Positions 51,042 to 62,832 of a stretch of 64,000 nt of DNA are shown in pieces (the first letter of the stretch is position 1; every line of letters starts with the position of its first letter). Source of the DNA: Dysidea avara (taxonomy: Eukaryota; Porifera; Demospongiae; Dictyoceratida; Dysideidae); NCBI RefSeq assembly GCF_963678975.1, contig NC_089284.1, positions 867,001-931,000 on the forward strand. The letters are read 5' to 3'. Both the position numbers and the translations under genes were made by a program. The notes below the pieces were generated by a model that was not told the origin of the DNA, searched no databases, and was given only the letters and a program-made list of their open reading frames with translations.

Positions 51042-52296
51042 AATAGGGAGACATAAATATTAGGCTGCATATGCACCTACATAGCCTTTAGTATGAGAGT
51101 CAGTGAGTTTCACAGTAATAAGAGGCACAGAACAAGGATCTGCACATATAGAAAGCTACAATAGGACACCACTAGTACTTCAACAATGAAAGTTATAAAA
51201 GCATGGCTCTAGGCTAATGACAAATTACTGGTTAACAGTGTCCTGAAAAGAAGACATACTAGTGATAACACAACCCTGTTAAAACTGCAGATCCACAGTT
51301 GGTATATGAATATGCAGATGCAAATGTTGGTAAGACATATTTGGAACAAAAAACGGGCAAATGGAATTGTTTTAAATCATTTTGGAGAGAAGTCAGGTGG
51401 TTAAAGGTTTTTCAAACAAGGTTAATCATTTAAAATTTTCACACATGATGTCATGGGCTCAAACCCTGCCTTCAGACAGTAGCCACCTTGATAGCACAGT
51501 GTAGCTATATTTCTGAATGTTCTTATAGTAGCCATGACTATATACTAGTCTCCCAAATAATACCGTATACATACAAATTTTGTGGATTAACAAATTTCAG
51601 GATTATATTTTTGAGGATCACTCTTTTTGTCACCCAGTTCCATATAGTGGGATTTTTTGAGGGGAATTTTCACAGATTTCCACCATCAAAAATTTCAAGA
51701 GGGAAATGTCACTTCTTCAGGATTTTTTGTACTCAAGCAATGCCATTTTTATTGAGCTACAAATTTTGAGTGGGCAATTTTCATGGATAGTTGCTAATTT
51801 GTAAAGATCGTGAAAATTTTACCCCGTGTACTACAGAATACAGTGCAATTAGCGTACTACAGGATACAGTGCAATGCAAGTATTTGCCCTATGCTACCGT
51901 ATAGCAGGAGTTTTTGAGGGCTAAACGTCATGTTGGTCCCACAATATCAAGCCTGTAATATATCCACGATTAAATTATACCTTATATATTTACCTGACAT
52001 GAGTTAGTAGAAAATTCAGTTACACAAGAAGTTTCCAGGCCATTTTGAAGGTAGCTTGTTTATATCCAGCTAAAACCGACAAGTTGGCATACAGGATATT
52101 TAGAAAGCTAGTTCCTGGTCAATATTTTAGTAGTACAAAGCTACGTTATTGTGTGTTTGTTTGTACCTGATTGCCACTATACAACGTGTGTGTTCATACC
52201 ACATGTACTGTGCCTTTCACACATTGTATAACTTGTCTAGGGAATACCCATAAAATGTTGCAACAATTATATAAACAAACACTGATGATTTTAGTA

Positions 52297-52490
52297 CTGT
52301 ATAGCCTAAATATTTTGAGGAAAATTTTCGCTGATTTCATGGTTTTGGGAGTTACCAGTGAAAATTTTATCCATGAAATATTTAGACCTCCATATAGTCT
52401 AATACATTGTGGGAGTGTTTGCAAATCTGTGAAAATTTTATTTTTAGCAAAATTGCTCAACCTCGAAAAATTTGCCCTCAGGCTATACGG
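52297..52490. mobile_element. Mariner-like MITE family G copy 1
   Basis: Ends CTGTATAGCCTAAATATTTT and the inverted GGCTATACGG, flanked by TA. The interior is rich in gtgaaaatttt words. Confidence 0.75.
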
Positions 52491-53546
52491 TAATATATCA
52501 GGGGCAGTAATGCAAGCCAAGAGTGGGGAAGTCTTTGGCAATGAAAGTTACATGGTAGAGTTTGACACTGCATACAATAGGCATGGATATCGTTCTTGAT
52601 AGTCTAGGGCAATGCCCTATGAAAAATTTTGGATTTTAGAAGCTCTCAGATCATGAGATTTTACAAGGGAATTTTAGTAGCCACATGCTTACAGTTGTTA
52701 AATGCCACTGTTCTATTAGAGTGGTTGGCTACTCTATTAGAACATTTCTATAATTTGTTACAAGCAACTCATTCAGACCACCTAAAACAATTACAGGCAC
52801 TAGGACTAATTGATCATTCTCCATATTATGTAAATGCCAAAAAAAAGTTGTGCCCTGGAATATGGTATACAGTGGAATCTCTTTTAAAGGACCCTCTCTG
52901 CATTTAACCTCCCTATAAAGGTCAGTTTCTGTAGGCCCTATAGATCTTTACCAATACAATTTTATACTCTGAAAAAGAACAACCTCCTTATAACAGTAAA
53001 AATTCATCAAAACTACTTGGTCCCAAAGTGTCCGTAAAACAGAGATTGCACTGTACACATGTTCACCAGTATTACAGCTAGTGGGAGTTCCTTGTTCAAG
53101 TTATGTTTTACAATCCCCACTTGGGCATTGAACATTTTGATTACAACTACTAAGGTAATTACTGCTTAAGAGTGTTATTATAATTGGGTCATACTGATGT
53201 CAAGAGTACTCTACTACGTAACTACAAAGCATTGTCAACTCTGTTGATATCTACCAAATTGGTAATGGCAGATCTAGAGTCAAATTACTTGTAACTCAAT
53301 GTGCACAGATCAGAATTTCCTATAACTATAGCCAACTTTTAGTAAACATATTGTATGTCTTTGACTTGACTGAGAATTATAGGCGCAATGGCTTACAGTA
53401 AGTACTGTATTCCAACAAGCCCTTCCTTTTGAATATACCATCCAATATGCCAGTATAATCATCACCACACCGTCATTCTCAAACCCAGAATCATGAAAAT
53501 AGCTTGTATCAATGAAACACATCTCTTTATTATGGACATGTATCAT

Positions 53547-54222
53547 GAACCACGATAGTGGGTTCATAATAGCTAGGGATCGCCCATGTTTTTTTGCAAA
53601 AACTCTAATAGAACGCACGCCTAAAAACTACCTTGGAAAGTATCCTCCAACTCAAAACCACCCTCTGGTGGTTATTTACAATGAATATTGGTCCACTAGT
53701 AAGTATCAAGTGAAAAGGAAACAGTATGTGTATTTCAGACAAAACTAAAATTTGCCGTTTTGTTCATCATGAACCACGATAGTGGGTTCATAATAGGGAT
53801 CGCCATGTTTTTTTTTTGCAAAAACTCTAATAGAACGCACGGCTAAAAACCACCTTAGAAAGCATCCTTCAACTCAAAACAACTCTCTAGTTGTTATTTG
53901 CAATGAGTATTGGTCCACTAGTAAGTATCAAGTGAAAAGGAAACAGTATGTGTATTTCAGACAACATTGAAATTTGCCAGTTTGTTCATATTATCAAGAA
54001 CCACGATAGTGGGTTCATAATAGGGATTGCCCATGTTATTTTTGCAAAAATCCTAATAGAACGCACACCTAAAAACCAACTTGAAAAGCATCCTTCAACT
54101 CAAAACAACCCTCTGGTGGTTCTTTGCAATGAGTATAGGTCCACTAGTAAGTATCAAGTGAAAAGGAAACAGTATGTGTGTTTCAAACAAAACTGAAATA
54201 TGCCTGTTTGTTCATATTATTA
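53547..54222. repeat. Three tandem ~225-bp repeat units
   Basis: Units begin at about 53547, 53771 and 53998, each opening with gaaccacgatagtgggttca and containing caagtgaaaaggaaacagta. Identity is high, with small indels. Confidence 0.92.
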
Positions 54223-54639
54223 TTCTTATTATTCATAATATTATTATTATTATTCTTTCACAGGCATAGCGAAGTTTACAAGGAGAATCCTGGGATAAAA
54301 AGTAGCAAGGCTTGCTGAATGGATCATTGTGCGTGTCCATGACCTATTTTTGATTTCATTTTCGGAAGGAAACAGCCCAAACCAGATCGTTTCTTCTTGA
54401 CAAAACGCCATTACGCTCGAGAAGCCATACAAGATCGCACTCAAAGTTAGGTTTTTTGATGTGCGCTGCTTGTGGCTAATAGAATCTGTCTTTATTAAAC
54501 TCAATATAGGCCAAGAAGCTTAATCTGGGCTGATGACTTTGTTGCAAGGTGGTTTTTTCGCTCCGTGATTATTGTACGTGGGCGGATTATCCAGATTAAA
54601 TACTCTAATAGAGCAGTCATGTAAATACTCTAATAATGC

Positions 54640-55235
54640 AGTCAAGCGTATAACAACAATCCTTGCACTGAATTTGACAGCTATTAAAGCTCATACTATT
54701 AAAGCTCATACTATTAAAGCTCATTAATTGTAGCTCATACTGGGGAGACTCTCAGTCTGTATGCACATTGCAATTTGATCAATTTCGTGTTTGTACTGAA
54801 ACATTAACGGCGTTATTATGCAGAATGCAAAATCACACTATTTACAACAGTCTTCATTATCAATCAAAGAAATCCATGTTAATTTGTACACATGATATTG
54901 TAGTCAATAGTGTGAGAAGATATTGCTGAGGAGAAGACATGTTCCAACAACTTTCAGCAAATACTATTCAATGATATACTGTAGGTCTATAGTTCAATGG
55001 ATTAGTACACGGGCCTTTCTTGTATACTGGTGTTACATATGTCCTCTTCCAGTCTGAAGGGAGTTCACCCTGATGTATAATGCAGTTAAGTATATAACAA
55101 CAATCCTTGTACTGAATTTGACAGCTATTAAAGGCACCAGTAATGTAAATTGTAGCTCACATTAGGAGACTCTCAGTCTGTATGCACATTGCAATTTGAT
55201 CAGTTTCATGTGTGTACTGAAATGTTGACGTACAC
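54640..55235. repeat. Direct duplication, two diverged ~160-bp units
   Basis: 54640-54812 and about 55080-55232 share ctgaatttgacagctattaa, gactctcagtctgtatgcac and attgcaatttgatca. The first has an extra attaaagctcatact triplet expansion. Confidence 0.8.
54990..55130 (-). pseudogene. LINE reverse transcriptase fragment
   Basis: The minus strand encodes GELPSDWKRTYVTPVYKKG, the conserved N-terminal RT block of non-LTR elements. A related non-coding stretch (tataacaacaatccttgYac) recurs at about 54650, so two pieces of the same element lie here. Confidence 0.7.
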
Positions 55236-55287
55236 TATTCACAACAGTTTTCTTCATAATCCATTACTGGATTAATAAAAAGTACAC

Positions 55288-55599
55288 AAACTAGATGAAT
55301 TAAAAATTGGAAATTTTAAAATGGGAATAGGGATCGCTGAAAAAAGCCACAAAACAAGAAGGGATCCCTGGGGTGGTAATGTAAACCACAAATCCCTATT
55401 TTTACTCTCTGTTGGTGGTAATGTAAACCACAAATCCCTGACTTCAAAATGATAGAGCATGTAACTAAAAATTTATGACAGAGTCAAAATAGGGATTCGT
55501 GGTTTACATTACCACCCCAGCGATCCCTTCTTGTTTTGTGGCTTTTTTCAGCGATCCCTATTCTCATTTTAAAATTTCCAATTTTTAATTCATCTAGTT
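55288..55599. mobile_element. Long perfect foldback element (312 bp)
   Basis: Arms of over 110 bp run from actagatgaattaaaaattg to its inverse, including gccacaaaacaagaagggat, around a short spacer. Almost the whole element is a hairpin. Confidence 0.82.
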
Positions 55600-56774
55600 A
55601 TTAATATTATTATTATTACTAGGACCGTGTCACATACAACCAAGTACATACACCAACGTGACAGCCCCCCGGTGAGGCTATTAGGTGGTGAATGCATTAT
55701 CCCCAAATCAACTCAATATGTCACAGTAGTGACAGATATAACACAATAGTGGCATTGTAACTAAAGGCCACCAGTATATAGCTAAGTGCCAGTACATCAT
55801 TGGTGTGGTAATGGCACAGTGACGTGTACAAAGTATATGTATACAAAACATACAGGAGAGAACTATACATTATTGCAGTATTGTATGCAGCAATACATTA
55901 TAGGCAACATCACCATGCAGATAAAAATTATTAGCCAATATACAGCAATGCATATCAACATCAACCAGAGCTAAGTAAGGTTCATTAGTGATGTAGCAAT
56001 GGCACAGTGATGGGTGACACACTATAGTTATGCATACACAACTTTCAGGAGATAGCTACACAATGCTGTAGGCGTATGCAAGCCAGATGAACCAGATAAA
56101 GGAAGACAGCCAAGCCACTAGAGCCTAGTAGCTACGCCAGGTGAAGGCAAAAAAGATTAAGCACGTATTGAATTGCCTGACACCAACACAAAGAAAGTTC
56201 GCCATGCCAGCTGCACAAGACAAAATTGTTTACTTGTATTTTATATGTAACTGTAAGCTTATTGTAAAGAGCGTGGCATATGTCAGTTTAATGTTTTCTT
56301 GTATTGTTTATTTAGCTACGTGAATGAATCCACTGGCAGCTGGCATGGAGACTTGAGATGTTACAAACATAAAAACTTACTTGTAATCTTCTTGTTTACA
56401 CAAGTGGCTTCTGGCTCTCCTGCACGGGCATCACTAAGGGTCCATCACTAATCTTCTTCGCTAATCTTCTTCGCGCAATATGTAAGTAATTAAGCAAGGG
56501 TGTGGTGCTGGGCGTTATACAGAATTACACGTATGGTCAAGTCATCAGCACAAACAGGAGCGACGATTATACGTTTGTGCCTTCATTCACAGGCGAATCT
56601 ATCCCCGGTTAGTTCATGTCTCTAGGCCTCGTAGTTTTCTCAAACATTAATTATTAATTATTTATTTATTTAATTATTTATTTATGACGTAATTTTAACC
56701 GCGTTTCGTATTATTCTTAGTACTTGGTTGTATAATTATTCAGGCATAGATAGAAGGATTTGTCAGATCATTTC

Positions 56775-56883
56775 CAGAACATAATTTCAGGCCCTATATG
56801 GAACTCCCTCCCGAAGAAATTGCAAATTCAGCAGACTTTATCAATTTCAAAACACTTTTAGAAATTCACTTGTTTAATTAGTT
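56775..56883 (+). pseudogene. LINE ORF2 C-terminal fragment
   Basis: Reads PIWNSLPKKL in one frame and FINFKTLLEIHLFN with a stop in another, again the end of a CR1/L2-like ORF2 with a frameshift. Confidence 0.5.
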
Positions 56884-57291
56884 TTAATGTTTACATGTAC
56901 GTAATACTTACTTCTAAGCTTTGTACATTAACAAGTTGATGTAATGCTACTTCTAAAAACCAGGCACCCATGCAGTTAATACTATCCCATTCTAACTAAA
57001 TAAGCAACTAATCAACCATGTATATAATTGTAGTTGCTATTTGTTATTATTAATTCAGCTAGATAATTAAATAGTTAATTTAGCATATTTCATAATTTAT
57101 GAATTAATTTATAATTCAGTAATTATGTTGCTATGCATTGCTAAGGAAGCGTAACTATAACAAACCACTTTAAACAGCAAATTACACACAGAAGTATCTT
57201 CTCAACTGTTTTAAAGTGTGTTTATTGTGTTTTCTCATGCAAATTGTTTAGAGAAAGCCTCGAGGCTGCCCTTCATTTTCGTTCACGTAAT

Positions 57292-57705
57292 GCACCTATC
57301 AATGTAATCCTCGACTACCACTAATACGGGCTGAGGTGGGAGAAGGTGGAGATTTGCATTGCTGAAAATTACAATTTCCCACCTACTGGGGAAGTACTGG
57401 CGATGCAAACCCCGACCAAGTCTCAACCTGCAAACCCCGGGAATACTGGGGCTAGGATGGGTTTTGTACGGTCATGTGACGTTGGCCTAGTGATGAGTTA
57501 GTTCGAGTGGATTCTAGTAAGAACGTAGTAGCTAGCACCCGAGATACTCCTTCCTAAACTGAAAGCACACACCTTTGCTGTCTGAGTGAGTTTCTTTAGT
57601 GAAGACAAATCCCCACTATGTCAGGGAAATTTAGCGATCAATTCCCCGACCTTTCCCCACCCTCAGCCTGTACCAGTGGTAGTCAGGCATTACATTGATA
57701 GGCGC
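57292..57705. mobile_element. Inverted-repeat element inserted in repeat R
   Basis: Ends GCACCTATCAATGTAAT and ATTACATTGATAGGCGC form a 17-bp imperfect inverted repeat, followed inside by cgactaccact / agtggtagtc. The uninterrupted copy of repeat R (around 6160-6185) lacks this segment, which marks it as an insertion. No clear target duplication. Confidence 0.65.
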
Positions 57706-58276
57706 ATAAGTACAGGTAATGCCCCATTCTCAACTCGAAGGATATGCTATCTCTGGTAGCCTAAAAGGCTTTCAGTGTTGTTTTAAAGGTGTTAAACGTC
57801 TATAAAACAGAAAGGGAAGACCGTCCACGGAGTATATGAAGAGTCGCCAGTCGCCATACCCGTTTTTCAGACCGCTGAGAAGAAACCACTTCAGAGCAAA
57901 GTTTACCTGTGTGGAAGTTTAATACAGACTTATTTTGCTTTTACTTAGCTGCTTTTACCATTTCATGATTTTGCTCACGTGGGAGCGTACGGAGAAACAT
58001 AGGTAGATACTGAGGATTTCCAAATCTTTGCTACATGTCTGAAATGCAAAGCGGAAAAACGTGATCCAGTACGTTTTTGCCCATTCGACGGTTTAGACCC
58101 TTTAGACCGGACCAACGGTTATGATTCAATCAAGTTGTTTGTTGATAGATTTATACTCGTGTGTCAGTGTTTCACTGGTCTCATGGCGTGTTATAAGAAT
58201 TTTAAATTTCACGTGATATGCGTGCACGTGGACGCATTGCGCTTTGGTGTTGCAAAGATTTGAAAATCCTCAATAG

Positions 58277-58529
58277 CAGAGGAGGTTAGTCATGCGTCAT
58301 CATTCATCTCGTAATCTCAAAGGAAGGGTTGAACTAATTCAACCTTCACACCTCTTACTATTCTAAAAGACGGACTGTATATCCATACCAGAGCGTCCCA
58401 GTGATATTACAAGCCTTCTCAGTACAATGTGCTACTTTCCTAGCTGCTAAACAAGCCTTAACACATAGAGCAATACTTGGTTGCACAATTTCGCGTCATA
58501 GGATTATGACGCGTGACCAACCTCCTCTG
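58277..58529. mobile_element. MITE family D copy 2 (253 bp)
   Basis: Ends CAGAGGAGGTTAGTCATGCG and GACCAACCTCCTCTG. More than 85% alike by eye to the element at 18144-18385. Flanks ctcaatag and gtaaatag agree at six of eight positions, a plausible decayed hAT duplication. Confidence 0.75.
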
Positions 58530-59495
58530 GGTAAATAGGTAGATAGGCAGGTAGGTAGGTAGGTACGCATACACACACACACACACTTTTCCGAAAACAA
58601 TTTCAGTAAACCAGGCGTGCGCCCACAGCCAGACTTCGGCTGAAGGCCAGCTGTGGGCGCGCGCCTTGTTTAAAAATATTTTTTTTATTTACTTTTTAAT
58701 TTGCCCCTAGAAATATTTAGGCTATATGATATGGCCACACCAAGTCAAACCTTAGTTTCTGGTCACCCGACTGCATGGAAAACTTGGAAGCCTAGTTTAT
58801 GAGGACTATTATTAATATTACAGGTGCTTAAGTGCACCTGACTCAGTAAAAACCAAGGACACTGAATTTTAAACACTGCAAAAGATCGAGATACTCTAAT
58901 AGAGCAGTCACACTATTGGAACAGTCAGGTATTTATGCTGCATTACTAAAACGTTTCTGACTAGCTAGTTTTATTATAGCAGTTTTATTATGGTAGTTGG
59001 ATTCTGTTAGCTACCAGTATAACTTTAGTACAGTATGTAACATTAACCACTAGTATAGCTAACTAGCTCTAATGATTAGTCTAGTAACTCTTCTATGGTG
59101 GATCTTAACTTTGACTTCCTATCACTGATCACTAGTAGCTACACTTACTGGAAAGCCAGTAACATTAACTGAGCTCAAACTTCAACTTTTCCATAAATAA
59201 CTGTTTGGTCCTAGATAGGCAAGTGGTTGAAACATCAACTTTTTCACCTGATCACTAAAGCACACTAGCCTGATGACTCAAAACTTTGACAGTTACTTTT
59301 CTAAGGTTTACTGAATAGAAAGCTGAAAACACATAGTGGGCTAAGACTTCACATTTGAATGAAGAATTTCTCAGTCTGATATGTAAATAATTTACTGACA
59401 TAATGAGACATAGCAAAAATATAGATAGCTACATGTAGAGCTTAGCTATACATTGTTGTGCTCAGTTGTTTTAAAGCAGTGTAGTTAGTCATCAA

Positions 59496-59994
59496 CAGTG
59501 TTGGGAGTAACGCGTTACATAATATTATTACTTTTTGTGGTAACTAAGTAAAATAACGAAATACGCTATAAAAACAGGTAATATAACTGAAGTTACTTTA
59601 CTTATAAATGTAATGCGTTACCTAAGTAATATAATTACCGTAACGAATCTATTGTTACGTAATATTATTACTACAAACAATGAAGTTACTAATCTTGTTA
59701 GTAATCCAGAGTAACGCCTAGCCACAACAAAGTAATGAAGCCTACTGAATGAAGTCTATTCACCAGTTTCTTACTTATAACGATTTGCACATTGTCCAAC
59801 AATGCAATCGTGTCACGTAATAAGGTGGTAGTTTCACACGTGACAGCTTAAGGCCGTGGACACAGAGTAATATAATATGTAATACTATTATAGTTACTTT
59901 ACTTTATGGGTAATATGTAACTGCAACTAAATAGTTCAGTTGCAAGTAATATGTAACTAGTTACTTTTTATAAAAAGTAACTAGCCCAACACTG
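59496..59994. mobile_element. hAT-like MITE, family A copy 2 (499 bp)
   Basis: Same termini as the copy at 1729 (CAGTGTTGGG / CCCAACACTG) and a closely similar interior in the same orientation. Flanked by gtcatcaa on both sides (59488-59495 and 59995-60002). Confidence 0.93.
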
Positions 59995-60261
59995 GTCATC
60001 AACCTGCTGCATTTTTGCAGAAGCATAATTTAGTATTAGTGTTACAGGTGAAGAAGGCTCAAGGAGCCTGTAAAGCCTGATCTGTACAAAAATGAATTAA
60101 CAAATTACATAGCAAAAACTTATAAGTATAATGTTGGTTAATAAAATTGGCTAAATTGAGCAAATGATACTACATCACAGTATAGCTACATTACTGGGAG
60201 CCGGTCTATAGTCCTGATCATCTGCCCGCCTGCATCCCTTTGTTGGCTAGGGACTGACCAG

Positions 60262-60809
60262 CAGAGATGGGGTAACGCGTTATGTAATATATATTACAAT
60301 TCACGATTCTGAGTAATGCAGTAATATAACAGTAAGTTACTTTAGGAAACTATAAGTCGTTACTAGTAACGGGAAAAGTAATATTATTACATAAAGAGGA
60401 GTTAGAAGCGGAAAGTAACGAGTAACTTTACCGAGATGTAACGAGTGATTCTACGAGTAACGATGAGCATGTAACTCATTATAAATGGATTTTACTGCCA
60501 ATTATCCATTCTACTATCAATCAATCACCTTAATCCATTAGCCTTTCATCTATAATGGTGCTCAAGTGTTGCATGTACGCGTCACTGATGTGCATCACGT
60601 GACTGCATGTGGTTTATATGTTAACTTCAACTTAGCTGTCTTAATAAAAAAGTAACTTAAGCATGAATATAAAATAGTAACTTAATATTTGTAACTAATA
60701 TTATTAAGTTAGTAACTTAATATGTAATATTATTAAGTTACTCTTTATTCTAAGTAATATGTAACTGTAATATAATATATTACTTTTATAAAGTAATTTC
60801 CCAACTCTG
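60262..60809. mobile_element. hAT-like MITE, diverged relative of family A (548 bp)
   Basis: Termini CAGAGATGGGGTAACGCG and CCCAACTCTG. The exact 8-bp duplication ctgaccag lies at 60254-60261 and 60810-60817. It shares the gtaac/attattac composition of family A but has different internal sequence. Confidence 0.9.
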
Positions 60810-61202
60810 CTGACCAGAAACTAAGATATGACTTGGAGTGGCCTATTAGGCTATATTATGGAGATCTAAATATTTCAAGGCTAAAAATTTCCCCACTCAA
60901 AATATTTACGCCATAATAAGGGTGTCTATTATCTATGTCTAGGCTATTAGTCTGGCGCCGCTGACCCTATTTTAGGTTATAATTTTTTCTAGGCGCTTAA
61001 AATACGGTCGGTGGTGCCAGACTACAAAACCAGGGACAATGTAAAACGTGTTACACAAAAAACATGCATGCTGTGCCACCGATATGAACTACCGCATAGC
61101 TTAAATATTTCGAGGGGGGAAATTTTCACTGATTTTGTGGCTTTGGGGTTATCAGCGAAAATGTTAGCTTTAGACCTCCACACTGTCAGAACTGAAACCT
61201 TT

Positions 61203-61415
61203 GTTTATTTATTTATTAATGCTTTACAGCACAAGTGCTGAAGGTTTGTAGGACACTTGGTCCCACAGCCTGCTCAAAGACTTTAGCTACTTAAGGTGTG
61301 TTTGAAAAGTTGGAGAAAGGAGAAAAAATCCATGACTGGACCTGGGTAGCCTCGAACCTGCAGCCATCCGATTTACGCTCGAACGCTTACAGGAGTCTAC
61401 CAGGTGGTCAAGATG
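61203..61415 (-). mobile_element. tRNA-derived SINE
   Basis: Read on the minus strand, the head resembles a tRNA gene with an anticodon-arm-like aaatcggatgg and the B box GGTTCGAGGCT. A body follows, then a tail of attaataaataaataaa. The 3' end shares ccttcagcacttgtgctgta with fragments at 42861-42960 and 61503-61580. No intact tRNA fold, so it is a SINE and not a tRNA gene. Confidence 0.72.
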
Positions 61416-61502
61416 TTTTCTCCTTGTTATTTTCATGTAATTATATCCATAGGAATTCTAGAGAGTAACTCATTATCTCTAAGTACCCCAAGTAGGACAC
61501 TA

Positions 61503-61580
61503 GTTTATTTATTAATGCTTTACAGCACAAGTGCTGAAGGTCTGTAGGACACCTGGTCCCACAGCCTGCTCAAAGACTTT
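61503..61580 (-). repeat. SINE 3'-end fragment
   Basis: Near-repeat of 61203-61280 (tttattaatgctttacagca then gtgctgaagg and cccacagcctgctcaaag), in the same orientation as the full SINE 300 bp away. Confidence 0.7.
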
Positions 61581-61700
61581 GCACACTCCTACCTACCCTC
61601 AACTACCAAGATGTGGAATAATTTCCCCCAAGTCACTGGTGATGATCAACAATTTAGATGAATTTAAAGATAAACTAGCACACTATTTGTTATAGCACTC
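61581..61700 (+). pseudogene. LINE ORF2 C-terminal fragment
   Basis: With one frame break it translates to RxWNNFPQV and FKDKLAHYLL, the pattern that closes ORF2 of CR1/L2-type LINEs. Degenerate. Confidence 0.5.
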
Positions 61701-61933
61701 ATTTGTATGATTATCTGTGTTGTATACTCTGCATGAGGTTTACACAGTAATTATATAACCAAGTAATAAGATAATAATAATAATAATACTGCCTTCTGTG
61801 TACGCCCTCCAGTGCCCAATTGGTAAAGAGGATAAGAATAAGAATAGTCTAGTCTCAAGTCTAATACATTAGCAACATTGCTCTACCTGGAAACATTTGC
61901 CCCTCGAAATATTTAGGTTATACCCTCCCCCCG

Positions 61934-62111
61934 TACGCAAGGAAATTTTGACGTATGAAAAATTTGACGACTTCAGAGATTTTACGAATAAAATGTTGAC
62001 GAAAATGAAGAAATTGTAGGCAAAACCTGTACTTTTAAGGGCGCTTATAAACATTTGACGAATTAAACCGATTCGTCAAAATTTTTTTTCACGTCAAAAT
62101 TTCCTTGCGTA
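61934..62111. mobile_element. Mariner-like MITE (178 bp)
   Basis: TACGCAAGGAAATTTTGACG and its exact inverse at the other end, with the outer TA likely the target duplication. Confidence 0.82.
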
Positions 62112-62832
62112 TGGTACGGTATATACATACTTTTTAATATTATTTCCACTTATTCTATCAATACAACACTTTACATTATGTCTCTACTCGGCTCTATCAT
62201 AGAAAATATACGACTTTATCTCGTACCATAAGATGATCGTACGGCATCCAACAGTAAAACATTGGCGCGTGATATTATTATTAAAACTATTATTAATACG
62301 CGCTATATGCTTCTTTGTGCCATGGATAGTGTTTGTGCGAAAGTCGAAGGCAAGCAATAAAGAATAGAAAGTGATGGTTACTTGCTGGTAAGATATGTCT
62401 TATATTACGCTTGCCTGTTACACAACTGTAGCTCACCTCAGAGGCTTTATATTATCGAGATTTTTATTTAAAAACAGGTTCAAACACAGGCTACAAAACG
62501 AGCAGCGAGTTACGACAGTATTTATATATAATTGGTAATTAATATATGTCCATGAGTTTGCCTCTCTGCCCACTGTTTGAGCATTTATTATTGATTTATA
62601 TTATCTTTTTTATTTCCCATCAACAAAAAAAAGGCCGAAAAAAAATGTCCATGACTCCATGTGTTGAGAAACTTCATAATTGTATAGATACAGTCTGCCT
62701 GTACTCGCCCTTTAAATATCTATATACGACTACACTTTCCTATAGTATGCTATGGTATATATATATCTAAGGACCCTTGCTTATATTATGATATCTATCT
62801 GTTAATGTATATTGTCCCATAGAACAGGAACA

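Larger units (their letters stand above)
56927..58675. repeat. Dispersed repeat R, copy 2 (inverted), interrupted by other elements
   Basis: Reverse-orientation relative of 5762-6565. It starts with ctacttctaaaaaccaggca and closes with the hairpin at about 58611-58672. The copy is split by an insertion at 57292-57705 and contains a MITE at 58277-58529. Confidence 0.72.
61073..61920. mobile_element. MITE family G copy 2, split by SINE/LINE insertions
   Basis: The left part 61073-61190 (accgcatagcttaaatattt) and the right part about 61853-61920 (cctcgaaatatttaggttat) match the two halves of 52297-52490. About 660 bp of other repeats lie between them. Confidence 0.68.
51042..62832. other. Gene-free, transposon-rich gap between the two CPD copies
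   Basis: About 11.8 kb. No ORF longer than 142 codons and none with family resemblance except LINE fragments. Contains the MITEs, foldbacks, tandem repeats and SINE/LINE pieces listed separately. Between them (for example 51060-52290, 52500-53500, 55600-56770, 58700-59490) I see only AT-rich sequence with scattered words shared with other introns. Confidence 0.7.

Noticed and set aside
52171-52599. 142-codon plus-strand ORF
   Set aside because: Runs straight through a MITE with inverted ends; no protein-like composition.
53512-54196. Repeated ORFs with HDSGFII and KYQVKRKQYV
   Set aside because: They arise from the three tandem ~225-bp units; no start conservation or family match.
61330-61410. 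tRNA gene on the minus strand
   Set aside because: A B box and arm-like words are present, but the acceptor stem does not pair and a SINE body and tail follow; called a SINE instead.
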